From contig NC_079512.1 in the NCBI RefSeq assembly GCF_000801105.2, forward strand, positions 25,375,848-25,439,847: DNA of 64,000 nucleotides. The letters run 5' to 3'. Position numbers and translations under genes: made by a program. Below are positions 34,801 to 51,194 of the stretch, piece after piece. This DNA comes from Raphanus sativus (lineage: Eukaryota; Streptophyta; Magnoliopsida; Brassicales; Brassicaceae). Under the pieces are notes generated by a model that saw only the letters and a list, made by a program, of their open reading frames with translations, ran no database searches and was not told the origin of the DNA. Positions within the stretch are counted from its first letter, which is position 1, and every line of letters starts with the position of its first letter.

Positions 34801-35105
34801 CAGGGGATGGAGCCTCGAGACGTATCAGAATGTTAAGTGACATGTATCTACTTTCAAGGGACTCTCCTCTGCGCTGTTGTCGAGGAAGTTTGATCCTAGT
34901 CTCAGATCATTTCGCAGGTGACCCTTACTACATGGAGTGGTTTCGATTAATGCAGTGGAGAAAATACTATCTTGTCTTGCTAGTTCCGAGTGAGATCAGC
35001 AACATATCAGAAAGCCCTGATGAATGGCCACGTTATCTGCTTGATAGTCCTCCCGAAACATCAGAAGAACCTCTTCCCGAAAAGCCTAAACTGGATGCTA
35101 CCTAA
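31846..35105 (+). CDS. NYN-domain protein, copy C
   Basis: Five exons with phase-1 junctions: 31846-31882, 31976-32179, 33958-34356, 34464-34703 and 34804-35105, giving 393 residues. The first NYN-like domain begins FFWNVDDYPVP (Asn at the usual catalytic Asp) and the second VIFWDTVDCPFPP (Asp kept). It is the most diverged of the four copies. Exon 3 has an acidic stretch (RDEDDEFDDSN), and it lacks the long acidic tail of copy B. Intron 2 is 1.8 kb because of a Helitron insertion on the opposite strand. All splice sites are GT-AG and the frame is open. The promoter is split by a MITE, so expression may differ from the other copies. Confidence 0.83.
32234..33901 (-). mobile_element. Helitron in intron 2 of NYN copy C
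   Basis: On the minus strand it begins TCTAATCTATTAATTTAGG at 33901 and ends with hairpin CCGCACGAACGTGCGG then GTTAAAATCTAG at 32234, inserted between A and T. The 1,668 bp are very AT-rich and without coding. A short direct repeat (TTTATAGTTGGTTTATTG) occurs twice near 33755-33800. Confidence 0.88.
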
Positions 35106-36374
35106 GTAGAGACCTGCCCAGGGCTGATGATACTGGTTATTTTGATGTTGGATCTTGCTTGCTTATGTTAACGATCTTGTTTGCTTCACAAGACCTTTTG
35201 TTTAGCCAGATATTTATGTCAAAAACTCTTTGTTTTGTTTGGGTTTACGCTTTTGTTTATTTTAAACTGCAAACTCTGCTGTGATAAACTCTTTTACTTT
35301 GTTTCTCTCTTTGTCTTCCATCTCATCCATCGGCTGCACTGTTTAAAGCTTGTGCAAGAAAAAGAGTCTCTTCTTTAACGACAAAGTGCTCATATTGAAA
35401 TGACTTATATTGCAAAGCATAATCAAGCACTTTCTTCCATCCTTTCACTCTTTTCTCATTTAGTCTATAGGCTCTTCACTAGCTTGAGAGCTACTTTCGA
35501 ATAGTTCACTGATTTGATTCTCTAGAGAATGAGAGAGTGGGTCGGAACAAGAGTAAGGACCTCGTCCCTAAAAGCATAAACAGGATGCGGCCTAAGAAAC
35601 ACCTGCCAAAGGGTGATGATACTGGTTACGATGTTGGACTAGCTAGCTTATGTTCCGATCTTGCTTCACAAGATCTATTGTTGCAGCCAGATATTTATCT
35701 TAAAAACTCTTGTTTTAGTTTGGGTTTATATGGGATGAATGAGTTTTATCATGATTGAAAAGGATGTTATTGATAGTAAAGCTTAGAACCGTTTATATGG
35801 AAGAATGATTTTAATGATGGCTATATACCATTTCTCCTTACTACAAGACAACTTTTTTGGGTTATTTATTTATTTATTTACGTAATTAGGTTTATTGAAA
35901 AAAATATTATAATGATAGTAGGAAATTAGAGAACTACAGGCAAAATTTGCGGACTAACAAAAACAAATTCTGGACTAGGACGTGTAAATGTAGCTGTAAT
36001 CGCAATACCAAATAGAAATAGGGAGTGTTTGAAATCGAGGAAACAATGTTCTCGTGCTAGAGCCGCCTTATGGAGAATGTATCTTTTGTATAGAATCGAA
36101 TGCATGTTTGGACAGCGATTTTAAAACTTTTTAGGGTTTCCCGCAAAAAAAGAAGGTTCCCCGCAAAAAAAGAAAAAAGGAAAGAATGAACAGATCCGTC
36201 GGTTGAAACCCTCTGAAATTTTCCTTTTTTGAGATCCAAAGAGCCTATAAAAACATTACAGATAGATAGATCTCTCAGCTAGCCGCAACCTCTCTCATCC
36301 GTCCGTGAAGAAAAACATTCTAAGCAAGATCTAAACCCTAGCTAGAAGATCTCCAATTCTCTCCGTAGAACACC
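35106..36374 (+). pseudogene. Relics of a further NYN copy between C and D, then the copy D promoter
   Basis: Bases 35580-35730 repeat the 3' end and 3' flank of copy C (GGGTGATGATACTGGTTA, CTTCACAAGA, CAGCCAGATATTTAT). Near 36008-36062 is a fragment of NYN exon 3 (GTTTGAAATCGAGG, CAATGTTCTCGTGCTAGAGC). These point to a partly deleted NYN unit between C and D. Bases 36220-36374 are the promoter and leader of copy D, with the TATA box CTATAAAAAC at 36245-36254. Confidence 0.6.
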
Positions 36375-38005
36375 ATGGGCGAAGACGACGATACCATCGG
36401 CTTTGAGGCCTGTAAGATCTCTCTCTCTCTCTCTCCCATCTCTTATCCGAAATTGTTTGTTAGATTTCATCTGATCGATTATAGTTTTTTTTTCTAATTT
36501 TTTGGTTTATGCCTTTGTGCGTAGTGAAGCAGACACTGGTGTACTGGAACATAGATGACTACCCAATCCCTGTAGATAGTACCGATGAACTTGATGCTAT
36601 TTATGGTGATTTCTTACAAGCTCTTGATGTAATGGGCTTTCGCCATGGGTATATCGACGTGTATCTGTATTCTGAGCAAATCAACTGCGAGGCCGCAGTA
36701 ATTGACTACTTACCCCAAGGTTAAATTCCTCACAACAACACTCTCGCTCGTCGTTTATATTTTAATTATATGTATGTAATCGGAGTTGTTTCTCTGTGTT
36801 GTTTGTAGGCAAGTCTTATTCGGCGTTTGCTTACAAAGTGCCGGATATAACTTTCTATATGATTCGTCACGCATCAAGTATTGGACCAGGACCGGTAAAT
36901 TATTTGGTAATAGCAAAACCAAAAAGGGAGTTGCATAGGGTTCTGCAGTGTTTGCAATCGAGGCGTCACAATGTTCTTATAGTTAAGCCGCCTCCTCCTG
37001 ATGAAGAATTTCTCTTTAGTCTAGACTCTCTACTTGAGAATACACGTTTTTTAGGTGGAGGAAAGCCTAGATTCAAAGAGTTATATGCTTTTTATGGATG
37101 TGAGTATGATATGGAGCATGAAAAGTATGTAACGGTTGAAGAAGATCTCTCCAAGATTGTAGATTTCTCCGGTAAGATCCCCCCCATTCCCCAATTGTTT
37201 TGTTTGTTTGTTTTAAGATTTTCTCTCTGTCATTTATTATTATAAATAATTGGTATTTATTTAACCTCTGTCTCTCTCTCTCTCTCTATTGCATTTTATG
37301 GCTCAGAGCGCATCCCAACCGTCGAAGGGCCTAGGACAGCCGTCTTCTGGGACGCCGAAGATTTCCCGTTCCCTCCTTCTTCCACTCCTGATGCGATCTA
37401 CCACTCCATATCATCAGCTCTTGAGGGAATTGGTTCTAGTGATGAGATCACGATCTGGGCTTATCTTGATGATGACAAGAAAGGGACTTGGAGGGATGCC
37501 TTACTGGGTGGTGGCAAACCGTGGGCTTCCAGAATCTACTTTCTTCCCGCAGGTGACCATTTCCTCTCTCTCTCTTTTTCCTTTATATTGTACTCTCACT
37601 TCCATTTGACAATATATATTTATAATGTATATTTTGTTTCTTTTTCCAGGGGATAAAGCCTCGCGACGTATCAGAATGTTGAATGACATTTATTTATGGA
37701 AAAGGGACTCTCCTTACTTTACCTCAAGTTATGAAGCTAGTTTGGTCATATTCGCAGATCAGTTCAAATGTTCCCCCTACTACACCAAGATGCTTAAAAC
37801 TTTGAATGACATGCGTTACGGTCTCCTCTTAGTCACTCCCACTCTGGACATTTACAATCCAGAAAGCCCCGAATGGCCTGCATTGCTAATAGATAGAGGA
37901 GCAGTCTGTTTTCCTGATCAAGCATACATAAATATCCCTGAAGAACCTAGCCCCAAAACGCACCAAGCAGATGCAGCCTCCGCCGCAGAAGAAAGAAACT
38001 CTTAA
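36375..38005 (+). CDS. NYN-domain protein, copy D
   Basis: Five exons, 36375-36411, 36525-36719, 36809-37171, 37307-37552 and 37650-38005, all GT-AG with phase-1 junctions, giving 398 residues. First NYN-like domain begins VYWNIDDYPIP (Asn), second AVFWDAEDFPFPP (Asp). Exon 3 is very similar to exon 3 of copy A (PPPDEEFLFSLDSLLENTRFLGGGKP), so A and D are closer to each other than D is to its neighbour C. The start codon MGEDDTIGF matches the other copies. The promoter is intact. Predicted RNase-like protein of unknown target; the first domain may only bind RNA or mediate dimers. Confidence 0.85.
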
Positions 38006-38523
38006 GAAGCTTATCTTAAACTGCAAACTGTAGATTTATACGACCTAGCTCTTTATTTCCTGATCTGAAACATCTTATATCTTATGTAAATTATGTGCAT
38101 CTCTGCTGTGACCTGAAGAAAATATAAACAATTTTGTGTTGTGCTTACAATTGGTTATCCAGTAAGCAATTCTTAGCTATTTTACTATCTGAAGATGACT
38201 TAAAGTTGTTAAACAAATGGAAGACGAAAACTTAGACAATTTCAAAATAAATCTGCGTTTTTGCTGAGTCTTGCATCTTTATAAATGAAACTAGAAGTCA
38301 CACATGACGAATCTATACTTGCATTTTATTGGGGGCATAGAACTTGAAGAAACTAACGACCGAGTTAAAATGCAATAATAATAAAAATGTCCTGGTGGTG
38401 GTTACTTTTGCTTGGCCAGAGGAAGAACTAATATGATGTCTCTTAACTAAAATAATCTAAAATCAAAATATGATGTATCCGACATCTTCTAATGTCCCTT
38501 GAACAGCCTCCAGTTGTTCATGT
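38006..38523. other. Convergent spacer between NYN copy D and gyrase B
   Basis: About 520 bp shared by the 3' ends of two converging genes. It must contain both poly(A) regions. No other feature recognised. Confidence 0.4.
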
Positions 38524-43612
<5,089 letters not shown>

Positions 43613-43756
43613 GTGTGTGTGTGTAACTCAGAGGTTTTATGTTTCGCCTTTGCGTTTTTTTTTCTTTCTTGTCTTTTTCACGCTCTCGCTCTCGCTCACT
43701 CTGTAAAAAGATAAGAACCCTAGAAGTATGTTCCTGTCTGAAATTTAAATAAATAA

Positions 43757-44291
43757 CTAGATTTTGACCCGCCTTTAAAAAGTCGGGTATACTTTTTGTT
43801 TTACATTTGTTAAAAATTTTAATTTTTATATTTGTATTTTTAATTATATTTGTATTTTTATTTGTATAATATTTTTCTTAAATGACTAATAAGATGTTTT
43901 AATCAATACTAAAAATAAGAACATGATCTATTGATATACAGTATAATCTCTTTAAATTAATATTCGATAAATTAATATACATTAAATATCTCTATAAATT
44001 AATATAATTTTATAGTATCAAATTGAGTTTTTGGTTTAGTTAGTATATCAGTAAATTAATAATTTCTATAAATTAATAAAAAATTATAGTTTTTGTGTAG
44101 TCCCAACATTATTAATTTATAGAGGTTTCACTATAGTTGTTGTCCAACTATTTGAATGTAATTATTAAAACCTTTTATTAATCATTTAAGAAAAATATTA
44201 TACAAATAAAAACACAAATATAAAAATTTTTTAAAAAAAAATGTAAAACAAAAAAATATACCCGATTTTTTAAGGACGGATCAGAATCTAG
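43757..44291. mobile_element. Fold-back element with Helitron 3' ends at both sides
   Basis: The left side is a Helitron 3' terminus on the minus strand (CTAGATTTTGACCCGCC at 43757) and the right side a 3' terminus on the plus strand (GGACGGATCAGAATCTAG, ending 44291). The two ~110 bp arms are inverted copies (TTTACATTTGTTAAAA against TTTTTTAAAAAAAAATGTAAA). The centre has its own TAAATTAATATAT-type repeats. Confidence 0.65.
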
Positions 44292-44355
44292 TAATTATAT
44301 TAAAATAATTAGAGTACACCTATATCAATAGATTATGTTTTTGTTTTAATAATAT

Positions 44356-44819
44356 TGAATAAATTTTGATCCGTCCTTTCAGAGGACGAATATATTTTTA
44401 GTTTATATATTTTATAAGAATTTAATTTATTTTTTATATTTGTGTCTTTATTTATAATCATATTTCATATTTGTGTTTTCTTTAATTATATTTGTGTAAA
44501 CTTTTTTTTAAAATTATTACTAAGAAAAAAGTCTTCAAAATTTCAAAAATTAGATATGGCCGTTGTTGTTAGGTAACGAATAGAAGAGCAAAAATTTGAT
44601 TCTTGTAATGTTTGTATCTTGCACTATTTGCATGTTTATTTAATTTTAGCTTTTGTTTGATTAAATAAAATAAAGTAGCAGTTACATAAAGTGAAGAAGC
44701 GGGGAAGTTAAAAGGTGGTTACATCCATAATATTAATATATATTTTAATTTATTGTTGAAATTTTAAGTTGGACATAACCCCATATCAATTGGACATGTT
44801 GAAGAATTAATAGTATTGA
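44356..44819 (-). mobile_element. Helitron copy H2 with decayed 3' end
   Basis: On the minus strand the 5' end is TCAATACTATTAATTCTTC (from 44819) and the 3' end a decayed hairpin and GATCAAAATTTAT at about 44356-44390. Related at both ends to its neighbour at 44820-45779. Confidence 0.5.
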
Positions 44820-45779
44820 CTAGATTCTGACCCGCCCTTAAAGGCGGGTATAATTTTTTATTTCACTTTTAAAAATTTAGTTTTAATCTATTTGTTTTTT
44901 GTAACCATATTTATTTTTTCTTTGTAATCATATTTATGTATAAATCTTAAACATAATCGATTTTATAAATAATAGCAATTTAAAAATTGATCCGGCAAAA
45001 TAGCAATTTAAATATGCTCGTATACCCGTTTCTTGATAATCATATTTGTCTAGATTTTAGATATTGACCTGCGGGTATAATGTTGCTTCGTAATTTTTTT
45101 TGTTTTTCTTTAAAAAATATGTAACATTTTTCTGTAATTTTTTCTCATATGTTAATTCTTTTTTTAATTTATATGTTTGTGTATAACATTTTTTAATTAT
45201 TAGTATTAAAACAGTCCTAATATATTAAAATATTCTTAAAATGATTAAGTATCTAAATTAATCTGTTTAATCTTTCAGATTATATATAGCAAATATAATT
45301 GCAAATAAAATAAATCAACCTATTTAATATTAAAATCTAATAGGACCCACTTAGACTTGTTACATTTATACTGATCTGTTTGTATCTATCTAAACCTATT
45401 AATAATCTAATATGCAATGTAAAATATTTAATCATAATTTAAATTTAGTATACGATTGTTCAAAAAAAAGTATAGAATTTAAATAGACTAATCATAATTT
45501 AAATTTAGTATTATTATTATGACTGTTTTAATGAACAGTTTAATATGATCATCAAAAAGAAAAGAATGATACCAAAAAGAGGACTGGTTATTGCTGTATG
45601 AAAGAAGCCGTGGACTTTGACACAAAGTGGGTCCTAAAATTAGGGGAATCAAATGGAAGTTATAGATAAAATTAGACATGCTACGTAAAAGAAATAATAA
45701 ATAACTCCTAAATACAAAAAATGCATAATTGGACACAACCTGATATCAATTGGTCATGCTGAAAAATTAATAGAATAGA
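44820..45779 (-). mobile_element. Helitron copy H1, inserted at the 5' end of another Helitron
   Basis: Minus-strand 5' end TCTATTCTATTAATTTTTC at 45779; 3' end with hairpin CCCGCCTTTAAGGGCGGG and TCAGAATCTAG at 44820. The base after CTAG is the first base of the H2 element (TCAATAC...), so H1 sits between the A and T of the H2 5' junction. A further hairpin-like trace (GACCTGCGGGTATAATG) lies at about 45060. Confidence 0.7.
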
Positions 45780-46025
45780 TTACAAATATTAAGTAAAATA
45801 GTAATATTTTAGTTACGTGAAAAAAGTAAATTTTGCCGCCGAGATTCAGAGACTTGATCTGGCTTAAACATGTGGGCTTTATTTTAAAGCCCATATACAG
45901 ATCAACGGATTTGTGATACTGGGCCGTAAGATTTTTAATATTTTTTTGCTAAATTAGTGACCGCAAGAAAACCATAGATATCTGGGTAATATTGCAAAGC
46001 AAGCAAAACTCACGTGGTACATATT

Positions 46026-46243
46026 TTTGATAACCAAGTATCATGATCCTACTGTAGTGGTCCAGACTAGAGACCGAAGCAAATAAAGACGCTGCCAGGA
46101 CATCACCATGTGGCTTATCGTGAACAGTTTTCGGTCTCGGACGCTGGAGGACCGCATGTAAATCCACCAATGACCGAGTTCCGAACCTAGATGACGGAAC
46201 TCACAACCTTGAGCCCTTTACCACCTGAACTAGAAGCTCCGCT
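46026..46243 (-). mobile_element. tRNA-derived SINE
   Basis: About 218 bp between perfect 15 bp direct repeats CACGTGGTACATATT at 46011-46025 and 46245-46259. On the minus strand the 5' part carries a Pol III A box (TAGTTCAGGTGG) and, about 40 bp on, a B box (GGTTCGGAACTC), then an unrelated body and a short A-rich tail (TTATCAAAAA). This is the structure of a plant SINE. Two related, older copies lie near 52.0-52.2 and 55.55-55.74 kb. Confidence 0.85.
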
Positions 46244-46259
46244 TCACGTGGTACATATT

Positions 46260-47056
46260 ATCAAATCTTTAGTGTGTCAACTTGTATGCATGTGCAGATC
46301 ATGTTATCTTATACACGTATCTTGGATAAAGGTCTACTATAATTCGTAAAACATGTATTTTTCTATGTATGTACCATTTTGGGTATTACTTTATGCATAA
46401 CATAAATAACATTATTGAATAACTTTGTAGGAGTTTATTTAACATTGTGAAAGTGAGATTTTATGTTGTTCTGTAAAATGACATTAAATGGCTGTTGTAC
46501 TTGTACCAAAGAAAAGTTAGTAGATTTAAACAACAACAAAAAAAAAATCCAATTTTACTATTTTCAAAGGTAGAAACAATAATTGATCCACGAACATGAT
46601 CGAGCTTGCTCTAGATCGAAAATAGTAAAATTGTGTAATTTTGTGTAAGTGGGTTTCTAATCAGATTCTTATGTTAGTTTGGGGTTTATTAATATATTTA
46701 ATTTAAGGAAAAAAAGAGAAGAACAACAACAACAAAAGATTTTTATCAGACTCCCTTCCCTGTGATCTTTTGTAACAATGTGCTTTTCGGGTTTAGTTGA
46801 ATTCCATAGTTTTGAAACAAGATGTAAAATGTAAAGATATTGAGGTATAAAAAGAACAAAAAACTCATATTATAGTTGAGTATTACATCTCGTTTCTTTG
46901 TAATACATGCAGCAAAAGAAAAATAAAATAGTATTATGCATATATAATCAAAAGTATATTTATATTGTAAATATAAAATTAGTAACGGAGCTCAACTTCA
47001 CGTTCTGAAATTCCTTCTTTGGAAATCAAGACTCGGAGTTGCCTTGGCCTGTTAGA
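46260..47056. other. Spacer downstream of the carbonic anhydrase gene
   Basis: AT-rich, no gene seen. The 3' untranslated region of the carbonic anhydrase gene should lie in the last ~150 bp. Confidence 0.35.
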
Positions 47057-48587
47057 CTAATTTAATGCGCTAGCTGATGGAGTGGACTGATCATTTAGAT
47101 AAACCATACGTTTGTACAGCGGTTGAGCCGGTCTTGCGTTTGCCTCATAGCCCTGATGATCAACAAAACATGTTTAATTAGTTATGTATATATGAAAAAA
47201 AAAGACAGTTCAAATTCGTAGTAAATGTTTATGTGAGAGTGTTTTATATTCTTACAGCGCGACGAGCATCGACTAATATATCAATTTGCTGACGTGAAAC
47301 AGTCCCCACCTGCATATTTAGATAGCAACTCAAAGTTTGAGTCAGTTGATATTATAGATTCTTGGATTCTTGATTTTAACTACTATAGAGGTTAGTACTA
47401 CCTTGTTGACGATGGTCCAGATGACATCTTCTGTGCAAGGAGGAGTGGTAAGCGATCCTCTATATTCATAGAATTTTGTAAGATCCCATCCGAACTCTCT
47501 TGGATCTATCTTTCCTATGCTTGCCTCTCCATGTAGGATGTCAGCTATGGAATTGATCTTGTCCATTATCTGTCGTATTGTGTTTAACCAGCACAAAAAC
47601 CAATAATAAGCTTGAGAGTTTCGAGTAAAAAGAAAACAAGGGTTATCGTGGTAGATTCGTAGTAAATAAATAATTTACCCGTGAAATGAAAGCATTCGGT
47701 TCACCTTCTCTTAAGAGGACTCCAATAACTGCTAAGTGTCCGTCTGCACTTTTATGTACCATGTGAAGTTCCATAGCCAACCTTAAAACAAATCCAGGCT
47801 TGATTTTATTAGTTGAGTATATGTAAGTAAATGTTAGGAATGATGTCAACCTTTTCTTTTTTCTTTCTTTTACCTTTGTCCATTGAGGAAATGCTCTGAA
47901 GGTGCGTGCCAATGGCTTTGAACCAACTTATAGTCGGTATTATTGATCACGAGCTTCCCTGCGTCTTCTTGCCATGACACCTGATACCCACAACATATCG
48001 GTCTTGCATGAGCACTAATTATTAAAATAAAAGAAAAATGTACTCTAGGGTTTCTTTTACGGTTGAATAATAATTACCATGATGTCGTATCCACGGTTCT
48101 TAAGAGTGGCTTCTACTGGTTTGTAATATGTCTGAATAAGCGCTGTAGAATTGTGAACTAGTCGAGCTACTTTTGGAGAAAGATTGACTGGTGATTGCCT
48201 CTTCCCCACCCCACAAATTTTCCATTCTTTTTTGACACTGCTCCATTTAGATGGATCAGCGTAGGCGCCTGTTACGTAATGAAACTCAGTCTCTGTCTCA
48301 TCTGCAAAAAAAGATGAGGCGGAAACAAGAGTCAACATGATTCACAAAGTCTTGCATTAATGAAATATTTCATACAAAATGCTCCAAAGATTAACACAAC
48401 CATTAGATTGTCAACTTATTATACGGTTTAACATCATCGCTAAAATTTCATATCAATTAGTTGAAATCCAAAATGGTAACACAATTATATGACGTTGAAG
48501 GCGATAAGCATATTGCGATTTACCAGCTGCTAGAGCTGAAGAAGCAAGAGCAAGACATGTCACAAAAAGGATAATGTTGTTCATCAT
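47057..48587 (-). CDS. ACA3: Alpha carbonic anhydrase
   Basis: Seven exons: 48524-48587, 48078-48301, 47874-47980, 47679-47781, 47402-47569, 47256-47309 and 47057-47152, all GT-AG, giving 271 residues. It converts CO2 and water to bicarbonate using zinc. A signal peptide (MMNNIILFVTCLALASSALA) predicts entry to the secretory route. The three zinc-binding His are visible in QSHWHAPSEH (two) and MELHMVHK (one). The proton-relay/substrate-site region LTTPPCTEDVIW is conserved, and RQSPVNLS is typical of the family. Length is near that of Arabidopsis ACA3 (At5g04180), and position fits it. There are no broken codons, so the enzyme should be active. Confidence 0.92.
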
Positions 48588-48672
48588 TTTTTTTTGTTTT
48601 TTTTTTTTTTTTGTTTTTTTTTGTTTTTTTTGTTTTTTTGTTTTTTTTTTTTGGTTTTTTGTTTTTTTTTTG
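48588..48672 (-). repeat. Poly(T)/G tract abutting the carbonic anhydrase start codon
   Basis: About 85 bp of almost pure T broken by single G bases, directly upstream of the ATG. On the coding strand it reads as A-rich with single C bases, so the transcript leader would be nearly all A. The Lys-rich open frame over it comes from composition only. Confidence 0.8.
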
Positions 48673-48855
48673 TGACAGATCTTTTGTTTTATTAATATTC
48701 TTCCTTCTTACATCTCTTATATAGAAATTTATTTCGGCAAATGATGGAGGTCCTCTAAAAACTGAATAATTCAAAGGTTGAGAATTGTCATCGAGCTCAG
48801 GTTCTATTTTAATATGTGATAGTCCTCTTCTAGATGGTTTAAATTGGCAAATAAA
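48673..48855. other. Promoter region of the carbonic anhydrase gene
   Basis: Short AT-rich stretch between the A-rich leader and the next Helitron. The minus strand reads CTATATAAGAGATGTAAG near 48705-48725, a plausible TATA box. Confidence 0.4.
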
Positions 48856-49909
48856 TCTAATCTATTAAAACTGAAGTACAAAAATATAATACCCTTAATT
48901 TTCCTAAAAAATTACAACTGAATGCCACTGCTCTTGAACAGTAGTTTTGCACTTTCTTAACCCCCTAAACACTTTCTTATAACACGTTAAATTAAATTAT
49001 ACCAGCCATTTTTTTCTATATTGGTCAATTATTAAATCATAACCGAATTCAATACGCTGGTACACAATCATATCTAAACTACTAAATTAGACCACCACGA
49101 AACCTAAACTATTCAAAACCAATACCCAGATTTAATAGTTGACCGACCAGCACATACTTTATATTATTCCAATCCAATACTCCATGAAACCTATGGTTTG
49201 TAATAGTTTTTCTTTTAGCTAACCCATCATAAACTAAACCAAATGATTCATAACGAATTCTTAACCATAATCTAATCAATATTCAATTTATGGTTTAATA
49301 TTTATACACAATCGATACTAAATATGCTAATTTGGCAAATTATGGTTTAGCTATTCTACTATTTAACAAATTAATTGTTTGGCATATTTCCCATCTTTTG
49401 TGTACAAAATCTAACTTAAAAATCCTATTTTCCTTCCACAATTCACTACCATTTAAAAAAATTCCTAAAACCACACAATCGTTATTAAACGCCCAAGATC
49501 ATAACTTAATATTTTGTTTCTTCAATAACAAATCAACAGACTCCTAAATCCAAGCAATCGCTATTACACAAGAGATCATAACTAGATATTTCTTTCTTCG
49601 AAATTTTCAATAACAAATCAAAATTTGAGTTACCATTTTAGCCCATCATATACACCCAATCTTGGCCTAATTAATATTTATTTCATTTCGATCCATTTTT
49701 TTCTTATTAATAATTATTATTTTGTATATATAATTTTATTTATTCTCTATTTATATTATTCACATCAATATATTTAATATCTTTTTCAAGTTTTGTTGAT
49801 TTTGAAGTTTAAAAAATAGTTAGAAACGATGTGAATAATGCAAATTGGACTTTTCCAAAAAATAATAAATTTAGCGGTTGCCAAATTGTATTTTATGGGT
49901 ATTCTTAGA
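48856..49909 (+). mobile_element. Truncated Helitron, 5' part
   Basis: Starts TCTAATCTATTAAAACTGAAG after an A at 48856. Its own 3' end is not found before the next Helitron 5' end at 49910, so it is interrupted or truncated. AT-rich and non-coding. Confidence 0.5.
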
Positions 49910-51194
49910 TCTATATTATTAAGATTGAAATACAAATTAATTAGGTTTGTTTGAAAATATAAATAACAATTTGAAAAAGATGTTTGTTTGGAAGCTTGGA
50001 TAGCATTTAAAAAAATAGATTTGTTTGGAAATATGAATAACAGTTTAAAAAGGTTTGTTTGGAAACATGAATATAATATAAAAAAATATAATGTTGTTTG
50101 GAGACATAAATATCAATATATAAAGAAAAAAATGAATTTATGTTGTTAAGAAAAATTAGAAATATATTATGTTATGAAAAACTATCTATTTATACCAACT
50201 TAAAATATACAAAATGAGCTAATCTAATTATCTAAAAATATCATTTGTATAAAATAATCATAAAAATTCAAAATAATAATTTAATATATCAAAAATTGAT
50301 TCAAAATATACATATATTCAAAATTTTATTTTTACTATAATATTTTCCAATACCCATTATTAAAAATTGTTTTCAATATATATAAGAAACATACAATACA
50401 AAGTCAATTTCATATACCAACTTAAATTATGATTTTTATATTTCACATTAAATTTTAAAAGTATAATATATGAGATTATTTATGTGATAGTACGTATAAA
50501 ATACTATTAGTTATATGTTTTCTCTGTTTTTAAAGGAAAAAATAGATTGTGAATTGGAGGTGGGCGTTCGGGTACCCATTCGGGTTCGATTCGTGTCTGT
50601 TTTGGTTTTGGGTTTTCAGAGTCAAAGATTTTAGTCTCATTACGATATTTCTAAATTTTGGTTCAGATTTGATTCGGATCTTTGCGGGTTCGTTCGGGTT
50701 CGGATAACCCATTTAAATTATTTTCTTAATTTATTATATACTTTAAATTTTTAAAAATCGATAAATAAAATAATATATTACATATAAATTTGAATAACGT
50801 ATGTAAGAATACTTAAACTTAACATATAAATTGGCTTGATTTAAATATTTGGATAGAGAATAAATAATTATTTTAAGTATTTTTAGTCTTTTGAGTATAC
50901 TTTAACTATTTTAGATATTTACATTTGACTATTTATATATATTTTCAATTATTTAAACCAATTTAAAAGTACATATATATTCTGGATGTTTTTATATACA
51001 TTAAATCTAAAATAATAATATATATAAGTATGTAAATCTATTTCAAATACATTAGGGTATCCGAAATATTTTCGGTTCGGATCGGATTCGGTTTAAGTTC
51101 TCTAAATACCAACTTTGATATTGACATTAAAAACAAATAACAACATATTATATAAAAAAAATATACCCGCACGGGCGTGCGGGTCAAAATCTAG
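49910..51194 (+). mobile_element. Helitron (about 1.3 kb)
   Basis: 5' end TCTATATTATTAAGATTG after an A. The 3' end has a strong hairpin, CCCGCACGGGCGTGCGGG at 51167-51184, then TCAAAATCTAG and a T. Inside, 50560-50720 and 51065-51100 are rich in GGTTCGGGTTCG motifs common in Brassicaceae repeats. No coding. Confidence 0.78.

Noticed and set aside
46026..46243. tRNA gene
   Set aside because: A and B boxes are present but the cloverleaf cannot be completed, and direct repeats show a SINE insertion.
48520..48774. Lys-rich 84-codon protein
   Set aside because: Product of the poly(T)/G tract, overlapping exon 1 of the carbonic anhydrase gene in another frame.
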